Assembly: GCF_003610555.1 (NCBI RefSeq)
Contig: NZ_RAPQ01000010.1
Location: forward strand, 62,001-126,000
DNA length: 64,000 nt
Direction: 5' to 3'
DNA from: Marinifilum flexuosum
GTDB lineage: Bacteria; Bacteroidota; Bacteroidia; Bacteroidales; Marinifilaceae
Below, piece by piece: positions 18,099 to 27,789 of the stretch. The first letter of the stretch is position 1. The number at the start of each line of letters is the position of its first letter. Under the pieces are notes generated by a model, which worked only from the letters and a program-made list of their open reading frames with translations, did no database searches and had not been told where the DNA came from. A program made the position numbers and the translations under genes.

Positions 18099-19628
18099 TT
18101 ATAAATCAGGATTAATCAGAATATCCCTTGCCGGAATCGGGAACAGGTATTTATCCTCTGTAATGGTTGACGGATCAAAATCACTGCGCTCATCGGCATG
18201 ATTCATATTTGCCTCTTTAACCATTTTACGACGAACCAAATCGTGCCAACGCTTCATTTCGAACGCAAACTCCCAGGCACGTTCCTGAAGTACCACTGCA
18301 TCGAACTCTTCTTTGCCAGCACCGGCAGCTAGCTTTTGACTTTCTACTTCACTTCCCAGGTAAGCACGATCCTGAACCTCCCACAAAGCTGCATAAGCTT
18401 CAGCCGATGGAGATCCTTCTGCCAGGTTGGCTGCTTCAGCATAAATTAATAATACATCAGCATAACGGAAAATCGGGAACAAACAGTTCGAAGTAGCTTC
18501 TTTCCAGGTAGCACCACCAATATCTCTGAATTTAGCAATGAAAGGGTGTGCTTCCACAGAGTTCTCCCACGAGAACCATTTAGACTCAGGCATCAGGTTC
18601 CCCTTCTTGTCATATTTAATGGTTTCATAAATGGTCCATTCCTTACGGTTATCATTAGGATAGTTACGAGCAAACTCTTTTTCTACAAGAACTTCTCTCC
18701 AACCGCCTTCATCCTTACCACGGAAAGCCTTGTTTCCAAAACTACCATAGTTTCGATTTGAAGCAAAATCAGTATAAAACGCAAAAATGTGTTCACTTTC
18801 AGAAAGTCGATCTTCATAAGTCCAAAGGGTAGAAAAATTATTTTCCAATTGGTAATTTCCTGCGTCAATCACCTCTTTTGCCTTAACAGCAGCCTTTTGG
18901 TAGTATTCAGCACCTTTCTCCAACGGCCAACCTGCCATGTGAAGATATACATAGGAAATCAGAGTCTTTACAGCTCCCAAGGTAGGACGTCCTTTTTCAG
19001 CCTGCGTTGCTGGCAATGTCTTTTCTGCTTCCAAAGCATCAGCCAAAATAAACTCATACACCTCTTCAACAGACGATTTTGTTACATTTTGTGCATCGCC
19101 GCCATTCATTAACTCTTTTACAATTGGCACTTCACCCCAGTAACGCACCAGGTTGAAATAGGCAAAAGCTCTCATAAATCGAACTTCGGCAATACGATCC
19201 TCTTTTAACTCATCTGACATTGGAATCTCCTGAATTCTATCCAGATTATTCAGTACATTGTTGGCAGCACCAATTCCTCGGTACAAAGCCTTCCAAACCA
19301 TTTCCAGATCATTGTTCTCGGTAGAAACTTCGAAATCATCGAATTCAAGCAGTCTTTGCTTGTTCAAGCCTCGCGTTGAAGTAATATCATCAGCACCACA
19401 ATTCAATCCCCAGCCTCTTCCACTTAAACCACTCAAGCGACTGTTATCCTTATAGATGTAGGTGTAAATAGGGTAAATTGCAGCATCTAGTTCCTGCTGT
19501 GTGGAAAAATAGTTGTCCGGACTTAAAAGGTATGCATCCTCTTCCTCCAGAAAATTACAGCCCCCCAACAGGCCCAAGCTAATTACCAAGCCAAAGCCAA
19601 TATTTAATTTATTTATAAATCTTTTCAT
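18099..19628 (-). CDS. SusD/RagB-like glycan-binding lipoprotein
   Basis: A 509-residue surface lipoprotein. I chose the ATG at 19628 (MKRFINKLNIGFG) over an in-frame TTG at 19649, because it gives a standard signal with lipobox LLGGC (cysteine 24). Family hallmarks are YLLSPDNYFSTQQELDAAIYPIY, the VRFMRAFAYFNLVRYWGEVPIV segment, FPIFRYADVLLIYAEAANLAEG and the C-terminal ERAWEFAFEMKRWHDLVRR. It pairs with the SusC gene just upstream and is the last gene of this two-gene operon. It differs clearly from the SusD at 10339-11928, so the two systems may handle different oligosaccharides of the same glycan. Confidence 0.95.
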   Translation of the reverse strand: MKRFINKLNIGFGLVISLGLLGGCNFLEEEDAYLLSPDNYFSTQQELDAAIYPIYTYIYKDNSRLSGLSGRGWGLNCGADDITSTRGLNKQRLLEFDDFEVSTENNDLEMVWKALYRGIGAANNVLNNLDRIQEIPMSDELKEDRIAEVRFMRAFAYFNLVRYWGEVPIVKELMNGGDAQNVTKSSVEEVYEFILADALEAEKTLPATQAEKGRPTLGAVKTLISYVYLHMAGWPLEKGAEYYQKAAVKAKEVIDAGNYQLENNFSTLWTYEDRLSESEHIFAFYTDFASNRNYGSFGNKAFRGKDEGGWREVLVEKEFARNYPNDNRKEWTIYETIKYDKKGNLMPESKWFSWENSVEAHPFIAKFRDIGGATWKEATSNCLFPIFRYADVLLIYAEAANLAEGSPSAEAYAALWEVQDRAYLGSEVESQKLAAGAGKEEFDAVVLQERAWEFAFEMKRWHDLVRRKMVKEANMNHADERSDFDPSTITEDKYLFPIPARDILINPDL

Positions 19629-19722
19629 TTGATTATCATTTATCTTCAATTGCCAAATGGAAGCCTAAAGGAAAATTGAGCAAGCATTTTCCATATTCAA
19701 CTCCATAGCTTCTGAGTTTTAT

Positions 19723-22700
19723 TTAAAAAGTAAGGTTAATACCAAAATTAAACACTTTAGCCAAAGGATATGGAGCACGGTCAAAACCTACAAGGTAGTC
19801 AGTATTATTTGCCCCTCCAGGGTTATTCACTTCAGGATCGTAACCTCTGTAATCGGTAGATGTCCATAAATTCTGTCCACTTACAAACACACGCATCTTT
19901 TCAATGTTATAACGCTTTAGTACCGATTTACTAAATGTATAACCCAATGAAATATTGCTTAAACGGATATAAGATCCATCCTCTACAGTTGCAGATGAAT
20001 TATCCAGATAAGAAGTTTTATAAGTCGTGCTAAATGCAGGAATTGAATTGCTTGGATTTTCAGGAGTCCAACGGTTCTGAATATCAACATTTGTAGGGTC
20101 TTGATTTCCCCAACCCATTGAGCGGCTATACACTTCATTCTTGATATCATTTCCGAATGTACCTGTAAACAAGATATCCATATCGAAATTTTTATAGGTG
20201 AATGAGTTTGACCAGCCCATATTCCATTTTGGATATCCATAACCAATAATCGTACGGTCGTCAGCAGTAATAGACTTGTCATTATTCACATCAACAAATC
20301 TTGCATCACCAGGCTTGTTACCATATACCGCTGCCTGATCAGCTTGATCTTGCTGCCATACACCGTCAAATTTATATCCATAAATCAAACCTAAAGATTT
20401 CCCTTTCTGAATCAATGCAAGTGCATTATTCTCTCCCATGATGATCTTTTCAGAATCTCCCAAATCCATCACTTTGTTTCGGTTGATACTCACAGTAACA
20501 TTACTACTCCACTTCAACTCGCCAAACGAATGATTTGTTCCCAGGTCAAATTCAATACCCTTATTCTCAACCTCTCCCAGGTTCTTGAATTCCGATTTGA
20601 ACCCTGTGTAGTAAGGAACAGCCACTTCCAACAACAAATCTTTTGTTTTCTTATAGTAGTAATCAGCAGTTAATGACAACTTTCCGTTGAATAATACAAT
20701 ATCGAAACCAAAGTCTACCTGAGTGGTTTTCTCCCACGATAGGAATGGATTATTTGAACGAGCAGGAGCAATTCCTACACTAACTCCAGAACCATCAATA
20801 GGATAATTTACACCTGTGCTCATTAAACCTTTAGACTGATATGGAGCAGTAGCCTGAGAACCTGTAACACCAAAGCTGGAACGCAATTTCAGGTTATCAA
20901 GGAAATCCAAATCTTTCATAAATGATTCCTCAGACAGACGCCATGCGAAAGATCCACTTGGGAAATATCCCCATTTGTGATTGTCAGCAAACTTCGACGA
21001 ACCATCAGCTCTCATGGCAAGAGTCACCAAATACTTGTTATTGAATACATAGTTTAAACGTCCTAAAAATGACATTAACTGCCAATCAACAAAAGAAGAA
21101 GATGGCGACAATGGCTCTTTACCCAAAGACACATCATAAAATCCATTTTCAACATCAAAATTTTTCACTCCCAAAGCTGAAGCTTGTGTCTTCGAACCAG
21201 TTTGCTCATTCACAAAAGTAAAGTTGATTTTATGTTTTCCAACTTGATTCTTATAGGTTAAGATATTGGTATTCTGCCAAACAAATTCCTTACGGTTATT
21301 AATATTGGCTCTACCATTGTCTCCTTCACCAGCGTAAAGATTCACACTTGAATACATGTTAGAAACGTAATCTCTGGTGCTATAACCTCCAGATACTCTC
21401 ACATTCCATTTATCATTGATTTGATAATCGAAATATGCATTGATATTTTGCTTCACGTTATCGATGTAATGGTTTTGCTCCTTATAGTCTGCTACCGGAT
21501 TCGATACCGTTGCAAAAGATGAACGTGTATAATTTCCCTCCTCGTCGTAAATAGGAAGAGTAGGCTCCATGGTAATGGCATCATTAGAGATAGATCCGTT
21601 TGGCCAGCTCAACTTGTGAGGTCTGTCCTTACTAAGGATTCCATTGATACGAACCCCCATCTTCAACTTCTCAGAAAGATCTACATCAACATTAGCACGA
21701 TAGCTAAATCTCTCATAGTTTGAATTTTTAAGAATCCCTTCCTGATTCAAATACTGACCAGAAAACAAGAAATTGAATCCATTCTTTTTCCCACTTACCG
21801 ATAAATCATGATTGTGAGTCAAAGCTGTACGATACACCTCATCTTGCCAGTCTGTACCACCATTTCTTTTGAAATTCTCAATTTGCTCAGCAGAATACTC
21901 TTCAGCGCCTCCTGTTTGAACACGTTTTTGGTTGATTACCTCAGCATAAGAAGCCGCATCCAACAAATCCATTTTATTTGCTAATTGCTGAACTCCCATG
22001 TAACCATTGTAGCTCACCTGCATTTTTCCATCTTTTCCCCCTTTTGTGGTTACAAGAATTACCCCATTGGCGCCTCTGGAACCATAAATTGCAGTTGCCG
22101 ATGCATCTTTCAACACCTCCAAAGATTCAATATCATTCGGATTCAAATCAGAAAGAGATTGACCAATAAAACCATCCACAATTACCAAAGGAGCATTGCT
22201 ACCATTGATAGAATTTGTTCCGCGAATTCTAATTTTAATATCTCCACCAGGAGCGCCACTGTTCGACTGAACAGAAACTCCAGATAGCTTCCCTTGCAGC
22301 GCCTGACTTACATTTGGTGTTTGGATGTCCACAATCGATTCCGCTGAAACACGAGAAGTAGCCCCAGTCAGGTCACTTTTGCGCATGGTTCCATATCCAA
22401 TGGCAACCACTTCATCCAATCCCACATTATCAGCCTGCAACTCAACATTAATGCTTTGCTGAGTTCCTACTTTAACCTCCTGTGTTTTCATCCCAACAAA
22501 AGAGAAAATCAAAATATCCTCAGCAGTAGGGACAGTCAATACATACTTTCCATCTAAATTGGTGGTAGTACCAATAGAAGTTCCTTTCACAATAACGGAA
22601 GCTCCAGGCACTCCTAATCCATCTTCAGCCAATGTAACGGTTCCGGTAACGGATCGTTCTTGTGCTTGTAGAAATTGTACCCCTACAATAAAGAGGCATA

Positions 22701-22725
22701 CAAACAGTCCAATAGTTTTTTTCAT
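19723..22725 (-). CDS. SusC/RagA family TonB-linked glycan importer
   Basis: A 1000-residue outer-membrane transporter. The signal peptide ends near VQFLQAQ (about residue 21). A carboxypeptidase-regulatory-like domain (about 22-105) leads to the linker GLDEVVAIGYGTMRKSDLTGA. The plug carries NSINGSNAPLVIVDGF and the family signature DASATAIYGSRGANGVILVTTK, followed by the barrel ending VFNFGINLTF. It is the first gene after a promoter element shared with the other Sus operon and is followed by its SusD partner. The length is typical. Confidence 0.96.
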   Translation of the reverse strand: MKKTIGLFVCLFIVGVQFLQAQERSVTGTVTLAEDGLGVPGASVIVKGTSIGTTTNLDGKYVLTVPTAEDILIFSFVGMKTQEVKVGTQQSINVELQADNVGLDEVVAIGYGTMRKSDLTGATSRVSAESIVDIQTPNVSQALQGKLSGVSVQSNSGAPGGDIKIRIRGTNSINGSNAPLVIVDGFIGQSLSDLNPNDIESLEVLKDASATAIYGSRGANGVILVTTKGGKDGKMQVSYNGYMGVQQLANKMDLLDAASYAEVINQKRVQTGGAEEYSAEQIENFKRNGGTDWQDEVYRTALTHNHDLSVSGKKNGFNFLFSGQYLNQEGILKNSNYERFSYRANVDVDLSEKLKMGVRINGILSKDRPHKLSWPNGSISNDAITMEPTLPIYDEEGNYTRSSFATVSNPVADYKEQNHYIDNVKQNINAYFDYQINDKWNVRVSGGYSTRDYVSNMYSSVNLYAGEGDNGRANINNRKEFVWQNTNILTYKNQVGKHKINFTFVNEQTGSKTQASALGVKNFDVENGFYDVSLGKEPLSPSSSFVDWQLMSFLGRLNYVFNNKYLVTLAMRADGSSKFADNHKWGYFPSGSFAWRLSEESFMKDLDFLDNLKLRSSFGVTGSQATAPYQSKGLMSTGVNYPIDGSGVSVGIAPARSNNPFLSWEKTTQVDFGFDIVLFNGKLSLTADYYYKKTKDLLLEVAVPYYTGFKSEFKNLGEVENKGIEFDLGTNHSFGELKWSSNVTVSINRNKVMDLGDSEKIIMGENNALALIQKGKSLGLIYGYKFDGVWQQDQADQAAVYGNKPGDARFVDVNNDKSITADDRTIIGYGYPKWNMGWSNSFTYKNFDMDILFTGTFGNDIKNEVYSRSMGWGNQDPTNVDIQNRWTPENPSNSIPAFSTTYKTSYLDNSSATVEDGSYIRLSNISLGYTFSKSVLKRYNIEKMRVFVSGQNLWTSTDYRGYDPEVNNPGGANNTDYLVGFDRAPYPLAKVFNFGINLTF

Positions 22726-22909
22726 TAGATCATAAATTGTTTAGAGCGGTAGATGGCATCCAAATCATCAATACATAATTTGAATACTTCTCTAACCAGG
22801 TTTAGTAAAAGCAAGTCATCACAAATATTCTACTCCCAAAGACAGTTTTTGAAACCATCAAAACGTTTCCGTCTGCTTCATTTCAGAATATTTGTATAAC
22901 TTATAGTTT

Positions 22910-22989
22910 CGCAAACGAATGCATAAATGTATGATCAGTACAAAATGAGCCTTTATAATTTTGTTCAAAACATTTCCAAAATCATTCAA
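22910..22989 (-). promoter_or_regulatory. PUL promoter/operator element, copy B
   Basis: Half-sites GTTCAA (22963-22968) and ATTCAA (22984-22989) are 21 bp apart. TAAATGTA (22924-22931; TACATTTA on the minus strand) lies about 31 bp downstream in the transcription direction. The distal 27-bp block matches copy A at about 24 of 27 positions, and the -7 block is also nearly identical. No good -33 box is visible, as expected for activator-dependent promoters. The leader to the SusC ATG would be about 190 nt. Confidence 0.6.
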
Positions 22990-23411
22990 GAAGCAAAAAC
23001 AAACCGCTTACAGCCTGATTATTGGATGATTTGAGCATATGGTTGGATAATAATGGATGTTGTTTTTCACATAAAAAACAACAATCCTCTTTTAAGATAA
23101 ACAGCTGTTAAAATTATGTTGGTGCTGAAAGCAAGTCTGAACATCGTCTGAAATAACCAAACAAAACTTCAGAAAAAGAAAAACCGCATTTTTAAAGGCT
23201 TGGCAATTACTTCTATTCAAATTACAGCGTCTCCAAGCGAATTTGGCGATCACTTTATGCGCATAAGGTGTTGTTCACCAAATTACCATTAACTACTTCC
23301 CTGCCGTTCTGTTAGGCTTTTTTTGAAATTAAATTTCAATTCCTGATGATAAACTGAGTCGGATGAAAACCAGATGCAATACTAAAAGGAAATCCGATTT
23401 ACCTGTAAAAA
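22990..23411. other. Intergenic stretch without a recognisable gene
   Basis: About 420 bp between the shared promoter element and the HTCS terminator. It holds a short palindrome (TTGAAATT/AATTTCAA, near 23322-23340) and otherwise AT-rich sequence without an ORF of note. Confidence 0.5.
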
Positions 23412-23446
23412 GAAAATCCCATACTCTACAAGAGTGCGGGATTTTC
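23412..23446 (-). terminator. Rho-independent terminator after the HTCS gene
   Basis: On the minus strand GAAAATCCC (23446-23438) pairs with GGGATTTTC (23420-23412) and runs into TTTTCTTTTT. It lies 18 bp after the HTCS stop codon. Confidence 0.85.
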
Positions 23447-23464
23447 CTTGAATTCTATTTCAAT

Positions 23465-26400
23465 CTATTCATTTTCTAACTTAGGATCTTCTCCTTTGGC
23501 ATACCTCGATGGAGAAATCTTAAAATGATCGCTAAAGCATTTGCTAAAATATCGGGGCGTTGTAAAACCTACCGAATAGGCAACCTCAGAAACACTCACG
23601 CCCATTTCCGATCGGAGCATTACAGCGGCCTTTTTCAATCGACTACTCAATATGAATTCATTCGGAGTTTGCCCTGTAATTCCTTTTATTTTGGCATATA
23701 AACTTGTACGTCCCAAGCACATTTCCTGTGCAAACTGGTTGACATCAAACTTAGAATTATCGAGATTCTCTTCAATCACCTTCATGGCCTTCTCCAAAAG
23801 CTCAGCATCCAATGAATTGGAAGTAATGTTTCTCACCCCAATACCTGGATTTATTCTGAACTTATCTTGCAGCAAGGCTCTTGATTTGATTAGGTTTTTA
23901 CATCTCGCCTGAAGCAGTTTCATATTGAAAGGCTTGGTAATGTAATCATCGGCACCAATCTCCATTCCTTCAATTTTATATTCCAAGGCATCTTTAGCAG
24001 TTAAAAGGATGATTGGAATATGACTTGTATTCAAATCCGTCTTTAATTTTTCGCACATCTCAGTACCCGTTAATACAGGCATCATCACATCACTAATAAT
24101 TAGGTCGGGCTGTATTTCAATGGCTTTCTCCAAGCCTTTCTGTCCGTTTTCAACCCCAATTACCGTGTAATGTTCGGCAAAGGAAGAGCACAACATATCG
24201 CGCACTTCAAAATTATCTTCCACGATTAACAAAGTCGGATTTGTTGATAAGCCAGTTGTTTCAGGCAATTTACTGTCTGATTCCTCCATCTGATCGGCAA
24301 GTATTTTTGTATTGGAACTAAGTTCAAATTCGAACTCTTCGTCCCAAATAACATTTTCGTCATCGAAATGCTCTTTCCCCTTAGGCAAGTACACTTCGAA
24401 ACAAGAACCCTCGTCGGCTTTGCTATCAACCTTTATTTCGCCTCCATGAAGGTCTACAATCCCTTTTGTTAGCGCCAATCCGATTCCTGATCCCAGGTGT
24501 TGATGTTTTTGCTGGCTCAAATGGTCAACCTGGTAGAATCGATCAAAAATCTTATCCAAATATTCCTCAGGCATTCCTTTTCCAGAGTCCATTACTTTCA
24601 CAACCACCTGTTTTTCCAAGTTATCCAGCAACAGGTACACAGAGCCTCCATCGTCGGTAAATTTAAAGGCATTGGAAAGCAAGTTAAAAAGTACTTTCTC
24701 CAACTGCCTTGCATCGAACCACAAGGGAATACTGTCCTGATGACATACCAGTTTAAAACTGATATCTCTTCGTTGTGCATACTCTTTAAAAGAGTCATAT
24801 ATACTATTGGTAAATTCTACGAAATCATGCTCATTCACCCTTAATTTCACATATCCAAGCTCCTGTTTTCTGAACTCCAACAACTCATCAACCAGGTTCT
24901 TCAATCGATAGGAATTCTTAAATGCAACCAAAATTTTATTGTAAATTTTGGGAGCGATGCCCGATTCATCCAGCAGTCCTTCCAATTGGCCCAGGATCAA
25001 TGTAAGGGGCGTTCTAAACTCGTGAGATATATTGGTAAAGAATCTCAATTTTGATTGATTCAACTCTCTGATTCTTTCCTTGTCAACCTGCTCCTTTTTC
25101 AAATTTTCTTCCAAAATGGCTTTTGAAATTAATACTCGGTTGATATAAATTAAAATACTGGCAACAAATGCCAAATACAGCAAGTAAGCCCACCATGTAT
25201 TGTAAAAAGGAGGATCAATTTCAATATCCATTTGTGCCATTGGCCCGTGCGTACCGTCTCGATACACCTCTCTTACCATAAAGGCATAATCTCCCGGAGG
25301 CAAATTGGTATAGCTCACAGTTCTTCGGTATCCCGCATCTACCCAGTGTTTATCAAAACCTTCCATTAAATACTGGTACTGCGATTTGTTTGCTTTCAAA
25401 TAATTGAATGAAGTAAAATCGAAAGAGATTACGCTATGTCTGTGATTTAGGTTGATTTTCTCAGTAAAAGGCAATGTTTTGCTTAAAATCTCACTCTCAT
25501 CACCCACATGTACCACTTTGTTGTTTACTTTTAAGGCAGTAAAGTAGAGAGGATGGCTAATACTTTGACTTTGCAATTCCTTCTCCCAAAAGGAAACCAT
25601 ACCATGAATTCCGCCAACAAAGACTTCTCCATCTGAAGTAATATACAATCCTCTTTCATTGATTTCACCAAGCGGGAAACCACTTTCGTAGTCGTAAGCT
25701 CTGAATACTTCCTCTTCAACGTCGAACTTACTAATCCCTTTACTGGTAGCAACCCAAAGAAATCCGTATCTCGATTCTGTAATCCCATAAATAAAATCAG
25801 ACGGCAAGTCATAATTCTTGCTAGAGTATACTTTGAAACTATCATCTTCGGGCAGATAACGATTCAAGCCTCCACCAGAAGTAGCAATCCAAATTCGTCG
25901 CATATGATCCTGGTAGATCTGATAAACGAAATCACTACTTATATTGGCATGCTGACTATCTCTTCTGTAATTCTTAAGATCTCCTGACTTTACATCAAAA
26001 ACACTTAAACCTTTTGTTTCTGAACCAATCCATAATCTGTCATTCTTATCGAGTAGCAAAGCAAGGATTTTTTGCCCTACCAGCTGCCTTTGTTCCTCGT
26101 CTTCGAAGAAATCAGTAAACCTTTCCGTTATGGGATCGAACAATACCACTCCCTGGTTGGTTCCAAGTATTAGTTTCTTTTTATAAGGGATAATAGCTGA
26201 AATGATGTTACTAGGGATGGAATATGACTGCTGATCGTTTTTTAAATACTTTTTGATTCGGCCGGTTTTAATATCCAGAACATTAAGACCTCCCATATGC
26301 GTTCCTATCCACAAGCTATTGTCATTATCTAAATATAAACTTTTGGCATTGTTATTTGATAAACTTTTAACACCTTCCCCTTTGGTGATATAGGTAAAAC

Positions 26401-27496
26401 GTTTTTCCTTTCTATCGTAGAAATTCACACCTCCCCCTTCTGTTGCAATCCACAGATTCTTTTCATCGTCCTCTAACATCGATCCCACAACACGGTAATT
26501 GATAGACTTGTTATACTCGGGATCAGCAACAAAATATCTGAATATATTGGTTTTAGGATTATAGATATTCACCCCACCAAAATAGGTTCCAATCCAAATA
26601 CTCCCCTCATGGTCGCGAAACATGGTATAGATTGAATTATGACTAAGGGCATTGGGGTTTTTATCAGACTGGTAATAATTGGAGAACTTCTGACTTTTTG
26701 TGTCCAAAACACTAACACCAAGGAAAGTTCCAATCCAGATTCTCCCCTCACGATCTTCTGAAATATCACGAACTACATTGTGAGCTAAGCCTGTATTTTG
26801 AGTATGGTGTTGTAATACCTTTTCTTTATAGATTTCATATACCCCATTGTTCTTTGTTCCTACCCAAATGGTATCTGTTTTACTTTTATAAATACAGGAA
26901 ACTTCATCTTTTAATATGGTCTTAAGGCTCCCATTGTTCACTTGACTAATCAAGAGTCCTTTGTCCTTCATTCCCAAAAAAAGATCTCCATTATCGTCCT
27001 CATAAATCTCAACTACACTGTTCTCTTCTGTATGTATATCCTTAACAGGAGTAAATTCAGATTTTGTTTCATCTAATCGAAACAATCCGATATTAGTTCC
27101 CACCCAAATGTCTTTTTTGCCAATGAAAAAGCAATTTACATCCTCATGAGGGTAGTTAATCAACTCGTCAGTCTCAATGTTATAAGTTGATAAACCTTCC
27201 TCTGTTAAGATCCATATTCGATTTCTGGAATCAAATTGCAGATCCCGGATATTATTCCCCAAAATACTATTGGGATTCTCTCTCTCATGACGAAACACAT
27301 CTATTTCGTAACCATTATACCTATTCAATCCATCACGTGTCCCAATCCACATGGTACCCAGATGATCCTGCTCAAGTGCAGTTACAGATATTTGCGACAA
27401 ACCATCTTTCAAATCAATATGATCGAAATAGATATCCTGAGCCTGACAAATCAAGATCTCCAGCAAAAAAACGAATAGAAGAAAGGTTTTTTTCAT
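23465..27496 (-). CDS. Hybrid two-component system (HTCS) sensor-regulator
   Basis: A 1343-residue single-protein phosphorelay that senses an oligosaccharide in the periplasm and activates PUL genes. In order: signal peptide (to about 20); 14 or so propeller repeats (RIWIGT, SLWIGTHMGGLN, RLWIGSETKGLS); a Y_Y_Y domain (about 690-755, YQYLMEGFDKHW); a transmembrane helix (about 768-790); a histidine kinase with H825 in ISHEFRTPLTLILGQ; an ATPase with NAFKFTDDG, DSGKGMPEE and GSGIGLAL; a receiver with phospho-acceptor D1136 (IISDVMMPVLTG) and KPFN; and an AraC helix-turn-helix domain (about 1240-1340, SEVAYSVGFTTPRYFSKCF). All key catalytic residues are present. It lies between the SusC/SusD operons and the uronate catabolism operon, and its likely operators are the shared elements at 17735 and 22910. 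Confidence 0.96.
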   Translation of the reverse strand: MKKTFLLFVFLLEILICQAQDIYFDHIDLKDGLSQISVTALEQDHLGTMWIGTRDGLNRYNGYEIDVFRHERENPNSILGNNIRDLQFDSRNRIWILTEEGLSTYNIETDELINYPHEDVNCFFIGKKDIWVGTNIGLFRLDETKSEFTPVKDIHTEENSVVEIYEDDNGDLFLGMKDKGLLISQVNNGSLKTILKDEVSCIYKSKTDTIWVGTKNNGVYEIYKEKVLQHHTQNTGLAHNVVRDISEDREGRIWIGTFLGVSVLDTKSQKFSNYYQSDKNPNALSHNSIYTMFRDHEGSIWIGTYFGGVNIYNPKTNIFRYFVADPEYNKSINYRVVGSMLEDDEKNLWIATEGGGVNFYDRKEKRFTYITKGEGVKSLSNNNAKSLYLDNDNSLWIGTHMGGLNVLDIKTGRIKKYLKNDQQSYSIPSNIISAIIPYKKKLILGTNQGVVLFDPITERFTDFFEDEEQRQLVGQKILALLLDKNDRLWIGSETKGLSVFDVKSGDLKNYRRDSQHANISSDFVYQIYQDHMRRIWIATSGGGLNRYLPEDDSFKVYSSKNYDLPSDFIYGITESRYGFLWVATSKGISKFDVEEEVFRAYDYESGFPLGEINERGLYITSDGEVFVGGIHGMVSFWEKELQSQSISHPLYFTALKVNNKVVHVGDESEILSKTLPFTEKINLNHRHSVISFDFTSFNYLKANKSQYQYLMEGFDKHWVDAGYRRTVSYTNLPPGDYAFMVREVYRDGTHGPMAQMDIEIDPPFYNTWWAYLLYLAFVASILIYINRVLISKAILEENLKKEQVDKERIRELNQSKLRFFTNISHEFRTPLTLILGQLEGLLDESGIAPKIYNKILVAFKNSYRLKNLVDELLEFRKQELGYVKLRVNEHDFVEFTNSIYDSFKEYAQRRDISFKLVCHQDSIPLWFDARQLEKVLFNLLSNAFKFTDDGGSVYLLLDNLEKQVVVKVMDSGKGMPEEYLDKIFDRFYQVDHLSQQKHQHLGSGIGLALTKGIVDLHGGEIKVDSKADEGSCFEVYLPKGKEHFDDENVIWDEEFEFELSSNTKILADQMEESDSKLPETTGLSTNPTLLIVEDNFEVRDMLCSSFAEHYTVIGVENGQKGLEKAIEIQPDLIISDVMMPVLTGTEMCEKLKTDLNTSHIPIILLTAKDALEYKIEGMEIGADDYITKPFNMKLLQARCKNLIKSRALLQDKFRINPGIGVRNITSNSLDAELLEKAMKVIEENLDNSKFDVNQFAQEMCLGRTSLYAKIKGITGQTPNEFILSSRLKKAAVMLRSEMGVSVSEVAYSVGFTTPRYFSKCFSDHFKISPSRYAKGEDPKLENE

Positions 27497-27698
27497 AGGT
27501 TACAGGTGTTTTTTGACAACAAGATTGAGTCTTTCTTGTTGCAACAAATTAAATCATTTCCTAGCGCATTCAAAAATTAAATAGACCGGTATACTTATCT
27601 GATATACTGCTATTAAACATTACCACCAACAATTTTCACTTTATCTATTTAACAGTCTCAAGTTTTACTTGATAAATTCTATTAAATAGATCTAAAAA
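27497..27698. other. Intergenic leader of the HTCS gene
   Basis: About 200 bp of AT-rich sequence between the HTCS start and the terminator of the kdu operon. I find no copy of the 21-bp-spaced ATTCAA element and no clear TAnnTTTG box on the minus strand. Confidence 0.4.
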
Positions 27699-27737
27699 AA
27701 AGGCAAAGTCGATTCCAATGAATGCAACTTTGCCTTT
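27699..27737 (-). terminator. Rho-independent terminator of the kdu operon
   Basis: On the minus strand AAAGGCAAAGT (27737-27727) pairs with ACTTTGCCTTT (27709-27699), an 11-bp perfect stem followed by eight T in all. Confidence 0.9.
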
Positions 27738-27789
27738 AACCAAACAGATTAACAATTATTCAATCGTCAATTATAAAATTATTGTGAAG

